Of a stretch of 35,515 bases of DNA, positions 16,155-24,773 are shown one piece after another; position 1 is the first letter of the stretch; the number at the start of each line of letters is the position of its first letter. Source of the DNA: Acidobacteriota bacterium (lineage in GTDB: Bacteria; Acidobacteriota; Vicinamibacteria; Vicinamibacterales; UBA8438); NCBI GenBank assembly GCA_026708265.1, contig JAPOVI010000143.1:1-35515 (forward strand). Direction: 5' to 3'. The notes below the pieces were generated by a model, which saw only the letters and a program-made list of their open reading frames with translations, ran no database searches and was not told the origin of the DNA. Both the position numbers and the translations under genes were made by a program.

Positions 16155-17405
16155 GTGACCTACCTGCCGCGCATCGTCGACTTCGAACTGGCCGATCTGC
16201 TGGAAGCCGCCGGGGCCGTTCTCGTGGAGGGGCCCAGGGCGTCCGGGAAGACCGCGACCGCCGCGCGGGCCGCGGCCAGCGAGGTGCTGCTCGATGTCGA
16301 TGACAACGCCCGGCGCATGATCGGCGCCGACCCCGCGGCCGTGCTGCTGGGCGGCACGCCAAGGCTGATCGACGAATGGCAGCTCGAACCGGCCATCTGG
16401 AACCACGTCCGCCGCGAGATCGACCGGCGCGGCGCTCCCGGCCAGTTCATCCTCACCGGCTCCGCCGTTCCTGCCGATGATGTGGCCCGGCACACCGGCG
16501 CCGGCCGCTTCGTGCGGCTGCGCATGCGCCCGCTGTCGCTGTACGAGAGCGGGCGCTCCAGCGGGGAGGTCTCCCTGCGGCGGCTACTGGAGGGCGCGGA
16601 GCAGCGGGCCCCGCAAACCGAGCTGTCGGTCGCCGCCGTCGCGGAGCTCGTCAGCGCCGGCGGCTGGCCGGGTCACGTGGGCAGGACGCTCCCGGGGATC
16701 CTGCGCGTGAACCGCGGCTACCTCGACGACATCAGCCGTACCGACGTGTCGCGGGCCAGCGGCAAGACGCGCGACCCCGTCAAGGTCAGCCGCTTGCTTC
16801 GTTCTCTGGCCCGCAACGTCTCCACCCCCGTCACCCTGTCGAGGCTGGCCGCCGACGTGGGCGAGGAAGGGGGCGCCCTCAAGACCGACACCGTCGCCGA
16901 GTACCTCGACGCGCTCGACCGGCTCATGGTGGTGGAGAACCAGCCGGCCTGGTCGCCGCACCTGCGGTCGCGAACCGCGCTCCGGCAGATGCCCGTCCGG
17001 CACTTCGTCGACCCGTCGCTGGCGGTCGCCGCCCTGCGAGCCACGCCCGCTCGCCTGACCGCGGACCTCGAGTTCCTCGGCCTGCTGTTCGAGTCGCTGG
17101 TCATCCGCGATCTGCGCGTCCACGCCCAGGCCGCCGACGCGCAGGTGTTCCACTACCGCGAGAAGGACGGCCTGGAGGTGGACGCCGTCGTGGAGGCCGC
17201 GGACGGCCGCTGGGCGGCGTTCGAGGTCAAGCTGGGCGAGCGCTGGGTGGACGACGGCGCCCGGAGCCTGCGCCGGCTGGCCCGGCGCCTGGAGCGGAGC
17301 GACCACGGCCCCCCGTCCGCGTTGGCCGTGATCGTCCCGAGCGGCTACGGCAGCGTGAAACCCGGAGACGTGGGCGTCATCCCGGTCGGCGCGCTGGGCC
17401 CGTGA
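16155..17405 (+). CDS. ATP-binding protein, AAA domain plus DUF4143 (second member)
   Basis: 416-residue AAA ATPase related in layout to the gene at 1445-2605. Walker A is GPRASGKT (residues 26-33), Walker B LIDEWQ (71-76, Asp73-Glu74). The DUF4143 C-terminus contains GLEVDAVVEAADGRWAAFEVKLG, the E-x-D...E-x-K pattern of PD-(D/E)XK-like domains. No biochemical function is established for the family. The GTG at 16155 is chosen because it gives the usual short (M)xYLPRIVD N-terminus; earlier in-frame codons are inside the tandem repeats. Flanking repeats on both sides suggest the gene and its sites move or are regulated as one unit. Confidence 0.85.
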   Translation: MTYLPRIVDFELADLLEAAGAVLVEGPRASGKTATAARAAASEVLLDVDDNARRMIGADPAAVLLGGTPRLIDEWQLEPAIWNHVRREIDRRGAPGQFILTGSAVPADDVARHTGAGRFVRLRMRPLSLYESGRSSGEVSLRRLLEGAEQRAPQTELSVAAVAELVSAGGWPGHVGRTLPGILRVNRGYLDDISRTDVSRASGKTRDPVKVSRLLRSLARNVSTPVTLSRLAADVGEEGGALKTDTVAEYLDALDRLMVVENQPAWSPHLRSRTALRQMPVRHFVDPSLAVAALRATPARLTADLEFLGLLFESLVIRDLRVHAQAADAQVFHYREKDGLEVDAVVEAADGRWAAFEVKLGERWVDDGARSLRRLARRLERSDHGPPSALAVIVPSGYGSVKPGDVGVIPVGALGP

Positions 17406-17420
17406 TCCGTCCGCGTGATC

Positions 17421-17452
17421 ACCAATCGCCCAGAAAACGCGACCAATCGCCC
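17421..17452 (+). repeat. Two 11-bp direct repeats downstream of the second ATPase
   Basis: ACCAATCGCCC occurs at 17421-17431 and 17442-17452, a period of 21. The core (G/C)AATC(A/G)CCC matches the 23-bp repeats upstream of the gene, so the ATPase gene is flanked by related sites. Confidence 0.6.
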
Positions 17453-17499
17453 CTACGCGGAGCCCCTAGCCACAGCCGTCGGACACCGTTCCCAGGCGG

Positions 17500-18993
17500 T
17501 CACGCCAGGATGCCCCGGATCGGGTGGCCGTCGACGTCGGTCAGGCGGAAGTCGCGGCCGCCGAAGCGGTAGGTGAGGGCCTGGTGGTCGAGGCCCAGCA
17601 GGTGCAGCACCGTGGCGTGGAGGTCGCGCACGGTGTGGGCGTTCTCGACCACGCGGTAGCCGTACTCGTCGGTGCGGCCGTAGATGAAGCCCTGCTTGAG
17701 GCCGCCGCCGGCGAGCCAGAGGCTGAAGCCGTAGGGGTTGTGGTCGCGGCCGTTGGTGCCCTGGACGAACGGCGTGCGGCCGAACTCGCCGGAGAAGACG
17801 ACCAGCGTCTCGTCGAGGAGGCCGCGCGACCGCAGATCCTTGACGAGGCCGGCCACCGGCTGGTCGACGGTCAGCGCGTTGGCGGCGTGGCCCTCCTCGA
17901 GCTTCGTGTGCTGGTCCCAGGGGTTGGCGGCCTGGCCCATGCCGTCGGTGCCGACCATCGTCAGCTCGACGAAGCGGACGCCGCGCTCGACGAGCCGGCG
18001 CGCCACGAGGCACTGGCGCCCGTAGGCGGCGGTGGAGGCGTTGGGCGAGTCGAGGCCGTAGAGCCGCTTCGTGGCCTCCGTCTCGCCGCGGAGATCCGTC
18101 AGCTCGGGGACCGCGGTCTGCATCCGGTAGGCGGTCTCGTAGTTGTCGATGGCGGCCTCGACGCGCGCCTCGCGGTCGGTGCGGCGCAGGAACTCCCGGT
18201 CGAGGTCGCCGATGAAGGCGAGCCGGGCGCGCTGCTCGGCATCGGTCTCGCTCGGGCGGACGTTGTGCAGCGGCTCGGCGTGCTCCGGGTAGATGAGCGA
18301 GCCCTGGTGGACGGCGGGCAGGAAGCCGTTGCCGAAGACGTTGATGCCGCCGAGCGGAATGCCGCCGCTCCCGAGGACGACGAAGCCGGGCAGGTTCTGG
18401 TTCTCCGTCCCGAGGCCGTAGGTCACCCAGGCCCCCATGCTCGGGAAGCCCGTGAACGGCATGCCGCAGTGGAAGTAGAAGTTGGCCTGGGCGTGCTCCA
18501 TGAACGGCGCCGTCATCGAGCGGATGACCGTCAGCTCGTCGGCCACGCTCCCGATGTGGGGGAAGAGCGCGCTGACCGGAATGCCGCTTCCGCCGTAGCG
18601 GGTGAACGCCCACGGGCTCGGCCAGATGTTCCCGTCCTGGTTGAACATCGTCCGCTCGGTCTCGAACGGCATCGGCCGGCCCGCCTCGGCCGCGAGACGC
18701 GGCTTCGGATCGAACGAGTCGACGTGCGACAGCCCGCCCGACAGGTAGCAGAAGATGACGTTCTTCACGCGCGGCGTGAAGTCGGGCGCCCTGGCGGCCA
18801 GGGGACCGTCCGCGGCGGCCGCCGCGGCCCCGCCCTGCGCGCCGGCGCGCCCCGGCGACAGCCCCGCGTAGGCGCGGTCGGCCATCAGCGCGGTCAGCGC
18901 CAGCCAGCCGAAGCCTGTCGATGTCTGGCGCAGCATCTCCCGGCGCGTCAGGAACGGCCGCGGCCCCGGGTGGTGGCGTGGATCGAAGGGCAT
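17500..18993 (-). CDS. DUF1501 protein (sulfatase-like superfamily), Tat-exported
   Basis: 497-residue DUF1501 member. The N-terminus (RPFLTRREMLRQTSTGFGWLALTAL) is a Tat-type signal. The body has family blocks KNVIFCYLSGGLSHVDSFDPKP, FVELTMVGTDGMGQAANPWDQHTKLEEGHA, TLVVFSGEFGRTPFVQGTNGRDHNPYGFSLWLAGGGLKQG and LHATVLHLLGLDHQALTYRFGGRDFRLTDV. These place it in the alkaline phosphatase/sulfatase-like fold, but no sulfatase Cys signature is present and the activity is unknown. DUF1501 genes usually neighbour DUF1549/DUF1553 genes, as here: the gene at 19112-22630 precedes it on the same strand with 118 bases between. A GAGGTC site precedes the ATG. Confidence 0.88.
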   Translation of the reverse strand: MPFDPRHHPGPRPFLTRREMLRQTSTGFGWLALTALMADRAYAGLSPGRAGAQGGAAAAAADGPLAARAPDFTPRVKNVIFCYLSGGLSHVDSFDPKPRLAAEAGRPMPFETERTMFNQDGNIWPSPWAFTRYGGSGIPVSALFPHIGSVADELTVIRSMTAPFMEHAQANFYFHCGMPFTGFPSMGAWVTYGLGTENQNLPGFVVLGSGGIPLGGINVFGNGFLPAVHQGSLIYPEHAEPLHNVRPSETDAEQRARLAFIGDLDREFLRRTDREARVEAAIDNYETAYRMQTAVPELTDLRGETEATKRLYGLDSPNASTAAYGRQCLVARRLVERGVRFVELTMVGTDGMGQAANPWDQHTKLEEGHAANALTVDQPVAGLVKDLRSRGLLDETLVVFSGEFGRTPFVQGTNGRDHNPYGFSLWLAGGGLKQGFIYGRTDEYGYRVVENAHTVRDLHATVLHLLGLDHQALTYRFGGRDFRLTDVDGHPIRGILA

Positions 18994-19009
18994 CGTCGAT
19001 GACCTCTTG

Positions 19010-19043
19010 TCGGCAGCGTGTCCGAACGTCGGCAGCGTGTCCG
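19010..19043. repeat. 15-bp direct repeat between the paired genes
   Basis: TCGGCAGCGTGTCCG is at 19010-19024 and again at 19029-19043, a 19-base period, just upstream of the DUF1501 start. It may be a binding site or a slip duplication. Confidence 0.6.
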
Positions 19044-19111
19044 GCCGCCCGGGCGGCCCACCCGCAGGCCGCGTCGGCTGACGTCCGGCGCCGACGCGCG
19101 CGGTTGGAGAG

Positions 19112-22100
19112 CTACGGGATGAAGATGAACTCCTTCAGGTTGAACAGGCTGTGGGCGACGTCCTGCCAGACCGCGGCATCGTGGAGCAGCAGCGACAGGT
19201 CGACACCCCGCGCCGCCGCGGTCGCGTGCAGGTAGTCGGCGACCCGTGCGACCTCCGTCTCGTCGGGCGGGCGCGCGAGCGCCTTCACGAACATGTGCCG
19301 GATCCTGCCGTCGATCGACGACGCCTCGCCCTCGGCGAGCCGCCGCCCCCACTCGGCCGCCTGCCCGATGACGAACGGGCTGTTGAGCAGCGCGAGCGAC
19401 TGGGCCGGGACGTTGGTAGTGTCCCGCTGGCCGCGCGTGGTCGCCGGCTTGGGCAGGTCGAAGACCTCCAGGAACGGGTTGTGCGCGTTGCGCCGGATCT
19501 CCTGGTAGATGCTGCGCCGCCCGTCGCCGTCGACCGGCCCGTTGTCGGGGTCGCCCTCGGTCAGCCCGCGCCGCGCCGCGTAGTGCACCGGCACCGACGG
19601 GCCGTACATCGTCGGGTCGAGCCGCCCGGAGATCGACAGCATCGCGTCGCGGATGGCCTCCGCGTCGAGGCGCCGCAGGTTGGCGTGCTGCAGCAGGCGG
19701 TTGGTCGGGTCGTGCTCGGCGGCGCGGGCCGAGGCCTGGCTGCCCATCCGGTAGGCGCGGCTCAGCACCAGCCGCCGGACGAGACCCTTGATCGAGTAGC
19801 TGTCGTCGACGAATCCGCGGGCGAGGTGGTCGAGAAGCGCCGGGTGCGACGGCGGATCGCCGAGGCGCCCGAAGTTGTCGACGGTACGCACGATGCCGTA
19901 GCCGAACAGGTGCCGCCATACCCGGTTGACGGCGACGCGGGCGGTCAGCGGGTTGCCGGGGTCGGTCACGGCCTCGGCCAGTTGGAGACGGACGAGCCCG
20001 GGATCGGGGTACGGCCGGCCGTCGACCGCGGTCAGGAACCCGCGCGGCACGACTTCGCCGGGGTTGCGGTGGCTGCCGCGCACCAGGAGGGGCTGGTCCG
20101 GCGCCGCCTCGTCGATGACGCCGGGGGCCCGGCGCGGCACCGGCACGGCGCGCTCGAGCCGGCGGTACTCGGCCACCGGCTCCCGCAGCGCGACCAGCGT
20201 CTCGAGCGAGCGCGGCAGCAGATCGGCACGGACGAGCTCGTCGAGGAACGCCGCCTGCCGCTCCGTCAGCCGGTCGTCGCGCCAGGCGGCGACCGCCTCG
20301 CCCGCCCGGCGGCCGATCCACTCCGCGAGATCCTCGCGCGACGCCGGCCCCTCGTATCGCGCAGCACGGTCGACGCCCGGGCCGACTGCCGCACGGGAGG
20401 CCCCGGGGCCCGCCGGACCGACTGCCGCACGGGGCGTCTCCGTGCCGGTCGCCGCGGCGCTCGCGGGCCCGCCGAGCAGCGCCAGGACGGGGACGACCGT
20501 CTCCTTCGGCGTCCGCGGCTCGTCGTGGGCCACGATGCGGCCGGCCCCGATGAACGAGCGGCCGTCGCCGCGCCGCGTCGGCCGGTGGCGCAGGCGGGCG
20601 TCCTCGGGATCGAGCTGGAAGCGGGTGGCGTCGTCCTGCGTGGCGAACTCGATGTAGGCGGTGAAGCCCCTCCAGAACTCGGTGTCCCACTGCGCCCATG
20701 TCATCGCGTCCGTCTTCGGGCTGTAGCGCAGGTGGTAGATGCCGCCCCGCGGGACGGAGTAGTTCTCGATGATGAGCTGCACGAAGCTCAGGTCCCCGCC
20801 CAGCACCCGGAAGCTGAGGTAGTCGCTGTCGATCCGGAAGCGGGGCGTCTGGATGACGCCGGGGTGCTTCGTCGACAGCAGGTGGGTGTAGGCGCCGGCC
20901 GGATGGATGCCGTTCAGCAGGCGGTCGCCGCGCCGCTCGATGGCGAACTCGCCCGGCTTCGACGGCGCGTCCGGACGCCCCGTCCCGTGGCCGATGGTGG
21001 CGGCGTAGTCGGGGCCGCCGAGGTCCCACAGCAGCTCGAAGTGCTCCGCGTTGAAGCGCTCGCGGGCCGGAATCTCGGCCTCCCAGTGCGCGCGCAGCTC
21101 GTGCCAGGCCCCGGGAAACTCGGCGGCGTCGACCGCGGCCAACGCCCGCCACACGGCGAGGACGCTGCCGGAGGTCGGATCCTGCGCTGGCTTCCCGGCT
21201 CCCCCCGCGCTTGCCGCGGCCTCGGCGGCGTCCCCCGCTGCCGCGTCCTCCGCTGCCGCGTCCTCGGCATCTCCGGCCTCCGGCTCAAGCCCGGCCAGCA
21301 GCTCCGCCGCGACGCCCTCCGCCGCCGCGCTCCAGGCGTCGGCCAGCCGGCCGCGGATGTCCATCTTGAGCGCGGCGAGCGCGTCCCGGTTCGTCTCCAG
21401 GACGGCCGGCGCGTCGACCGCGCGCATCGTGGGCCGCGCCCCGTACAGCGTGCCGAAGAACGCGTAGTAGTCCTTCTGGCTGATGGCGTCGAACTTGTGG
21501 TCGTGGCAGCGCGCGCACGACACCGTGAGCCCCAGGAAGGCCTTCGAGGCCACGTCCACCTGGTTGTCGGTCCACTTGACCCGGTCCTCCCACGGGTCGA
21601 CCGGCTGGAAGCCGTGCTCGACCAGGCGGAGTTGGGTCGGCCCGAGCATCGACTCGTTGGTCCGGCCGTCGGCGTCGAGGCGCGGCTCCGGCAACAGGTC
21701 GCCGGCCAGGTGCTCGCGGATCAACTGGTCGTAGGGGACGTCGCCGTCGAAGGCCCGGATCAGGTAGTCGCGGTAGCGCCAGGCGAAGGGGATGTCGGGA
21801 TCGCCCTCGCTGCCGTGCGACTCGCTGTAGCGGAACAGGTCCATCCAGTGCCGGGCCCACCGCTCGCCGAAGTGGGGCGAGGCGAGGAAGCGGTCGACGA
21901 GATCGGCGTAGGCCGTGGGCGAGTCGTCGGCGACGAAGCGTGCGATCTCGGCGGGTGTCGGCGGCAACCCGCGCAGATCGAACGACAGGCGCCGGATGAG
22001 CGTGGCGCGGTCCGCATCGGGTGCGGGCGCCAGACCGGCATCCTCCAGCGCCGCCAGGAGGAACGTGTCGACCGGCGTCGCCGGCCAGCCTTCGTCGGTG

Positions 22101-22630
22101 ACAACCGGCGGCAGCGCATCCTGCACGGGCTGCCACGCCCAGTGGGCGCGCCGCCGCTCGGGTAGGTCGAACGGCGCGGACGGGTCCGGCGGGTCGGCAG
22201 CCCCGGCCGCGGCAGCCTCGGGCCACGGCGCCCCCACCGCGACCCACCGCGTGAGGGCAGCGATGTCGTCGTCCGCGAGCGGCCCCGTCGGCGGCATCAG
22301 CACGGGGCGTCCGTGGAGCCGTTCCACGAGCGCGCTCTCCGCCGGGCGGCCCGGCACGACCGCCGGCCCCGAGTCGCCGCCTGCCAGCAGCCCCTCGCGG
22401 CTGTCGAGCCGCAGACCGCCGAACGGCGGGTCGACGCGCCCGCTGTGACACGCGTAGCAGTTGTCGGCGAGGAGCGGGCGGACGGTCGACTCGAAGAGCT
22501 CGGCCTGCTCCGCGGCCGGCGAGGGGCCGGCGGGCGCGGCCGGCTGCGCCGAGACCGGCACCCGGAGCCCGGCCGCGGCGGCCGAGACGGCGAGCGCGAT
22601 CAGACCTCGGCGAAGGGGCGCGAGCCTCAT
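19112..22630 (-). CDS. PSCyt1-DUF1549-DUF1553 domain protein
   Basis: 1172-residue secreted protein of the planctomycete-type cytochrome family. After a signal peptide (to about residue 29) a PSCyt1 domain carries heme motif CYACH (58-62) and a late MPPTG. DUF1549 follows (WPATPVDTFLLAALEDAGLAPAP ... LSFDLRGLPPTPAE), with a second CxxCH, CARCHDHKFD. A middle region contains an Ala/Asp-rich low-complexity insert (DAEDAAAEDAAAGDAAEAAASAGG) and a beta-rich ligand-binding-like segment. DUF1553 is at the C-terminus (NPLTARVAVNRVWRHLFGYGIVRTVDNFG). The role is unknown; association with polysaccharide breakdown is proposed for relatives. The ATG at 22630 is chosen because it starts the signal peptide; a longer frame runs back through the repeat array. 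Confidence 0.88.
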   Translation of the reverse strand: MRLAPLRRGLIALAVSAAAAGLRVPVSAQPAAPAGPSPAAEQAELFESTVRPLLADNCYACHSGRVDPPFGGLRLDSREGLLAGGDSGPAVVPGRPAESALVERLHGRPVLMPPTGPLADDDIAALTRWVAVGAPWPEAAAAGAADPPDPSAPFDLPERRRAHWAWQPVQDALPPVVTDEGWPATPVDTFLLAALEDAGLAPAPDADRATLIRRLSFDLRGLPPTPAEIARFVADDSPTAYADLVDRFLASPHFGERWARHWMDLFRYSESHGSEGDPDIPFAWRYRDYLIRAFDGDVPYDQLIREHLAGDLLPEPRLDADGRTNESMLGPTQLRLVEHGFQPVDPWEDRVKWTDNQVDVASKAFLGLTVSCARCHDHKFDAISQKDYYAFFGTLYGARPTMRAVDAPAVLETNRDALAALKMDIRGRLADAWSAAAEGVAAELLAGLEPEAGDAEDAAAEDAAAGDAAEAAASAGGAGKPAQDPTSGSVLAVWRALAAVDAAEFPGAWHELRAHWEAEIPARERFNAEHFELLWDLGGPDYAATIGHGTGRPDAPSKPGEFAIERRGDRLLNGIHPAGAYTHLLSTKHPGVIQTPRFRIDSDYLSFRVLGGDLSFVQLIIENYSVPRGGIYHLRYSPKTDAMTWAQWDTEFWRGFTAYIEFATQDDATRFQLDPEDARLRHRPTRRGDGRSFIGAGRIVAHDEPRTPKETVVPVLALLGGPASAAATGTETPRAAVGPAGPGASRAAVGPGVDRAARYEGPASREDLAEWIGRRAGEAVAAWRDDRLTERQAAFLDELVRADLLPRSLETLVALREPVAEYRRLERAVPVPRRAPGVIDEAAPDQPLLVRGSHRNPGEVVPRGFLTAVDGRPYPDPGLVRLQLAEAVTDPGNPLTARVAVNRVWRHLFGYGIVRTVDNFGRLGDPPSHPALLDHLARGFVDDSYSIKGLVRRLVLSRAYRMGSQASARAAEHDPTNRLLQHANLRRLDAEAIRDAMLSISGRLDPTMYGPSVPVHYAARRGLTEGDPDNGPVDGDGRRSIYQEIRRNAHNPFLEVFDLPKPATTRGQRDTTNVPAQSLALLNSPFVIGQAAEWGRRLAEGEASSIDGRIRHMFVKALARPPDETEVARVADYLHATAAARGVDLSLLLHDAAVWQDVAHSLFNLKEFIFIP

Positions 22631-22702
22631 CGGATCCGTGGGCAGCCTACTACCCCCGCCGGCCGCGGGCAACCAGCGGCGAGCGGTCCCGCGCCCGTGT
22701 CG

Positions 22703-22853
22703 GAAGAGCCCGCGCGCGGGGACACGACTTGCAGGAGGGCGGACCGCCCGCGCCGCAACCCGACACGACCCCGCGCGCGGGGACGCGACCCAGGCGGAGA
22801 AGCGGCGCGAACTCTTCGAGCGGCCACGACCCCGCGCGCGGGCACACGACTTG
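22703..22853. repeat. CRISPR-like mini array: three 29-bp repeats, two 32-bp spacers
   Basis: Three copies of a 29-base unit around the palindrome CCCGCGCGCGGG are at 22703-22731, 22764-22792 and 22825-22853. The distance between copies is exactly 61 bases both times, leaving two unrelated 32-base spacers. The 29+32 layout and the CCCC-GC...GC-GGGG stem are those of type I-E CRISPR repeats. The copies are imperfect: 1 and 3 differ at 4 positions, 2 and 3 at 5, 1 and 2 at 7. No cas gene is in the window and no leader is evident. It could be a decayed or orphan array, or an unrelated spaced hairpin repeat. Confidence 0.45.
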
Positions 22854-22880
22854 AAGCTGGTGTCCCTCCGGTTGGCCGCT

Positions 22881-23864
22881 TCACTCGATTGCGATGCTGC
22901 CGGCACCGGTGCGCAGGGTCACCCTGGGCCCGCCGCCCCGAACGGTGCCCTGGAGCTGCCCGCGGCGCGCCTCGTCGAGGGCGACGACCGGATGCTCGGT
23001 GCGGACCTCGCCCGAGTGCGTCCGCGCATCGAGCTCGAACGCCGCATCGTCGGGCAGGCTGACCTGGATGCCTCCCGACCCCGTGCTGAGGGCCCAGGGC
23101 CCGCCCGGCGCGCCCGCAACACGAATCCGGCCGGTCCCGGCGCGGGCTCGCAACGCCGTGTCGAGCCCCGTGATGCCGATGGGTCCGGCCCCCGTCCGGA
23201 CGTCGACGTCGCCGCCTATGGCAGTCAGCTCGATGCTGCCGGAGCCGGTCCTCGCGTCGACCGCGCCCGTGACGCCCTCGACGCGCACGTCGCCCGTCCC
23301 GGTACGAGCGCGTACGGTAGTGCTCGCCGGGACGACCAGGTCGTAGCTGATGCCGACCTGCCGGTGCCGCGAGCGGTCCAGGTGGCCGACCCGGAGGACG
23401 TCCCCGTCGAGGACGATCGGCGGGTCGATCTCGATGGTCCGGACACGGTCCGCCACGACGGCGGGCGCATCCGGCGTCCACCCGTCGGCGTAGCCGCGGA
23501 TGTATCCGAACACCCGGGCGACGCCCGGTTCGCCCACGGTCACCGCGATCCGTCCGCTCCCCGTGCGGACGTCCAGCACCAGGGCGCCTCGGCCGACCGC
23601 AATCGTGCGCTCGAATTCCCCCTCGACCGTCTGCGCAAGCGTCGCGGAAGTGGCGAGCACGGCCCAGGTCGCCACCGCGACCAGGACGCGGCGCGCAGCT
23701 TCCTGAGCCCGTCGGCGCGCCCGGGAGAGCAACCGGTACTTCGCGGAGCCGGGCACGTGGCTCCCGCGCGGGACGATCAGGTCGGTTCGCCGGGTCGCCG
23801 CCCGTTCGCGGTGCCTCCCACCGGCACGAGGCCGGACGCCGGATCCTGCCTTTCGCGAGGTCAT
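22881..23864 (-). CDS. DUF4097 (putative adhesin-like) beta-repeat protein
   Basis: 327-residue protein. After a basic 55-residue N-terminus and one hydrophobic segment (RRVLVAVATWAVLATSATLAQ, about 59-79) comes a series of short beta repeats with recurring RTGSG/RTGTG/RTGAG and V-D-V motifs, for example VDARTGSGSIELTAIGGDVDVRTGAGPIGI. This is the DUF4097 pattern, a right-handed beta-helix-like fold found in putative adhesins and in sigma/anti-sigma neighbourhoods. The start at 23864 has a strong GGAGGGA site. The unusually long N-terminal tail before the membrane segment could be cytoplasmic. It follows an ECF sigma gene on the same strand (132 bases), suggesting a regulator/target pair. Confidence 0.75.
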   Translation of the reverse strand: MTSRKAGSGVRPRAGGRHRERAATRRTDLIVPRGSHVPGSAKYRLLSRARRRAQEAARRVLVAVATWAVLATSATLAQTVEGEFERTIAVGRGALVLDVRTGSGRIAVTVGEPGVARVFGYIRGYADGWTPDAPAVVADRVRTIEIDPPIVLDGDVLRVGHLDRSRHRQVGISYDLVVPASTTVRARTGTGDVRVEGVTGAVDARTGSGSIELTAIGGDVDVRTGAGPIGITGLDTALRARAGTGRIRVAGAPGGPWALSTGSGGIQVSLPDDAAFELDARTHSGEVRTEHPVVALDEARRGQLQGTVRGGGPRVTLRTGAGSIAIE

Positions 23865-23996
23865 GATCTCGATCCCTCCTCCCTGGATTCCCGGGTTCGG
23901 GGCAATCCCGTTCTCTTCTGCATAGAGGGGGCGGAGGGGGGTTCGATTACAGAGGTCCCGGAGTCCGGGCCGGAGGGCCTGCCGAACCCAAGGCGA

Positions 23997-24566
23997 TTAC
24001 GGATCCTGCTGCGGCGGGCCGAGGCTGCGGACGAGGTGCCTGCGCAGCAGCTTGTGCGCACGGTGCAGGCGGACCGCCGCGTTGGAACGGGAGATATGCA
24101 GTTCCCGCGCCACCTCGGCGGCGGGGCGTTCGTCGAGATCCCGCAGCCGTACGACGTCGCGATAGATCGGCGGCAACTGGTCGATCGCCTCCAGCAGGAT
24201 GCGTACCAGTTGCCGCCTGTAGAGCGTCCCCTCGAGACTCGCCGCGCCCACGTCGGATGGCTCGGCCGTGAGGGGCGCCTCGCGGTTCCGTTTCGCCGCC
24301 GCGCGCCCGGTCTCGTGACGGACGATCGCCCCGACCCATCCGCATGCGGGAGGCTCGCCTCGATACTGGTACAGCTTCTCCAGCACGATGATCCAGCTCT
24401 CCTGCAGGGCATCGCGGGCCGTCGCATCGTCGCCGGCAACCCGACGGGCGACCGGCAGGAACCGCGCCGTGCAGCAGCGCAGCCACGCTTCGGGATCCCG
24501 GTCGAGCAGCGGGCACCGGACCGCCTCTTCGATGGGCGGCACGGGCTGCTGGCCGGTCTTGGCCAT
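23997..24566 (-). CDS. ECF-type RNA polymerase sigma factor (first)
   Basis: 189-residue sigma-70 family factor of the extracytoplasmic type. Region 2 covers about residues 32-95 (FLPVARRVAGDDATARDALQESWIIVLEKLYQYRGE ... GWVGAIVRHE) and region 4 about 120-180 (LLEAIDQLPPIYRDVVRLRDLDERPAAEVARELHISRSNAAVRLHRAHKLLRRHL). It directs RNA polymerase to a specific promoter set. No zinc-finger anti-sigma gene is adjacent; the next gene is a single-span DUF4097 protein, which may take a membrane-sensor role or be a target. It is divergent from the NYN gene. Confidence 0.85.
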   Translation of the reverse strand: MAKTGQQPVPPIEEAVRCPLLDRDPEAWLRCCTARFLPVARRVAGDDATARDALQESWIIVLEKLYQYRGEPPACGWVGAIVRHETGRAAAKRNREAPLTAEPSDVGAASLEGTLYRRQLVRILLEAIDQLPPIYRDVVRLRDLDERPAAEVARELHISRSNAAVRLHRAHKLLRRHLVRSLGPPQQDP

Positions 24567-24773
24567 GCAGCCCGATTCTTGGGGCCTTGTCGGGATTCGT
24601 CAAGCCGACCGCGGGCGCGCCATCGGAGACCGGGCAAGAAGCCACCCGCCGCCGTTCCGGACCCCGCGGCGACGGCCCGCCGGGTGGGCCGCGGCGGGGC
24701 TGCGCAACGAAGCACGTATACTGGAATTCGGGGCTTGCGACGGGCCTGCCGGCCGCGAGCGATGCGAGGATCC
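24567..24773. promoter_or_regulatory. Divergent intergenic region with a good -10 box
   Basis: 207 bases separate the divergent sigma and NYN genes. TATACT at 24717-24722 is the best -10 box here for the NYN gene, about 50 bases before its ATG; no clear -35 box is seen. GAGGA at 24766-24770 is the ribosome site. Nothing else is recognised. Confidence 0.35.

Noticed and set aside
19151..22165. 1004-codon plus-strand open frame over the DUF1549/DUF1553 gene
   Set aside because: Shadow frame: no motif, Arg/Val-rich, fully antisense to a gene with heme motifs and two known domains.
22881..23864. Repetitive RTGSG/RTGAG coding pattern considered as a DNA repeat array
   Set aside because: The repeats are irregular at DNA level and keep reading frame; they are beta-repeat protein sequence of the DUF4097 type.
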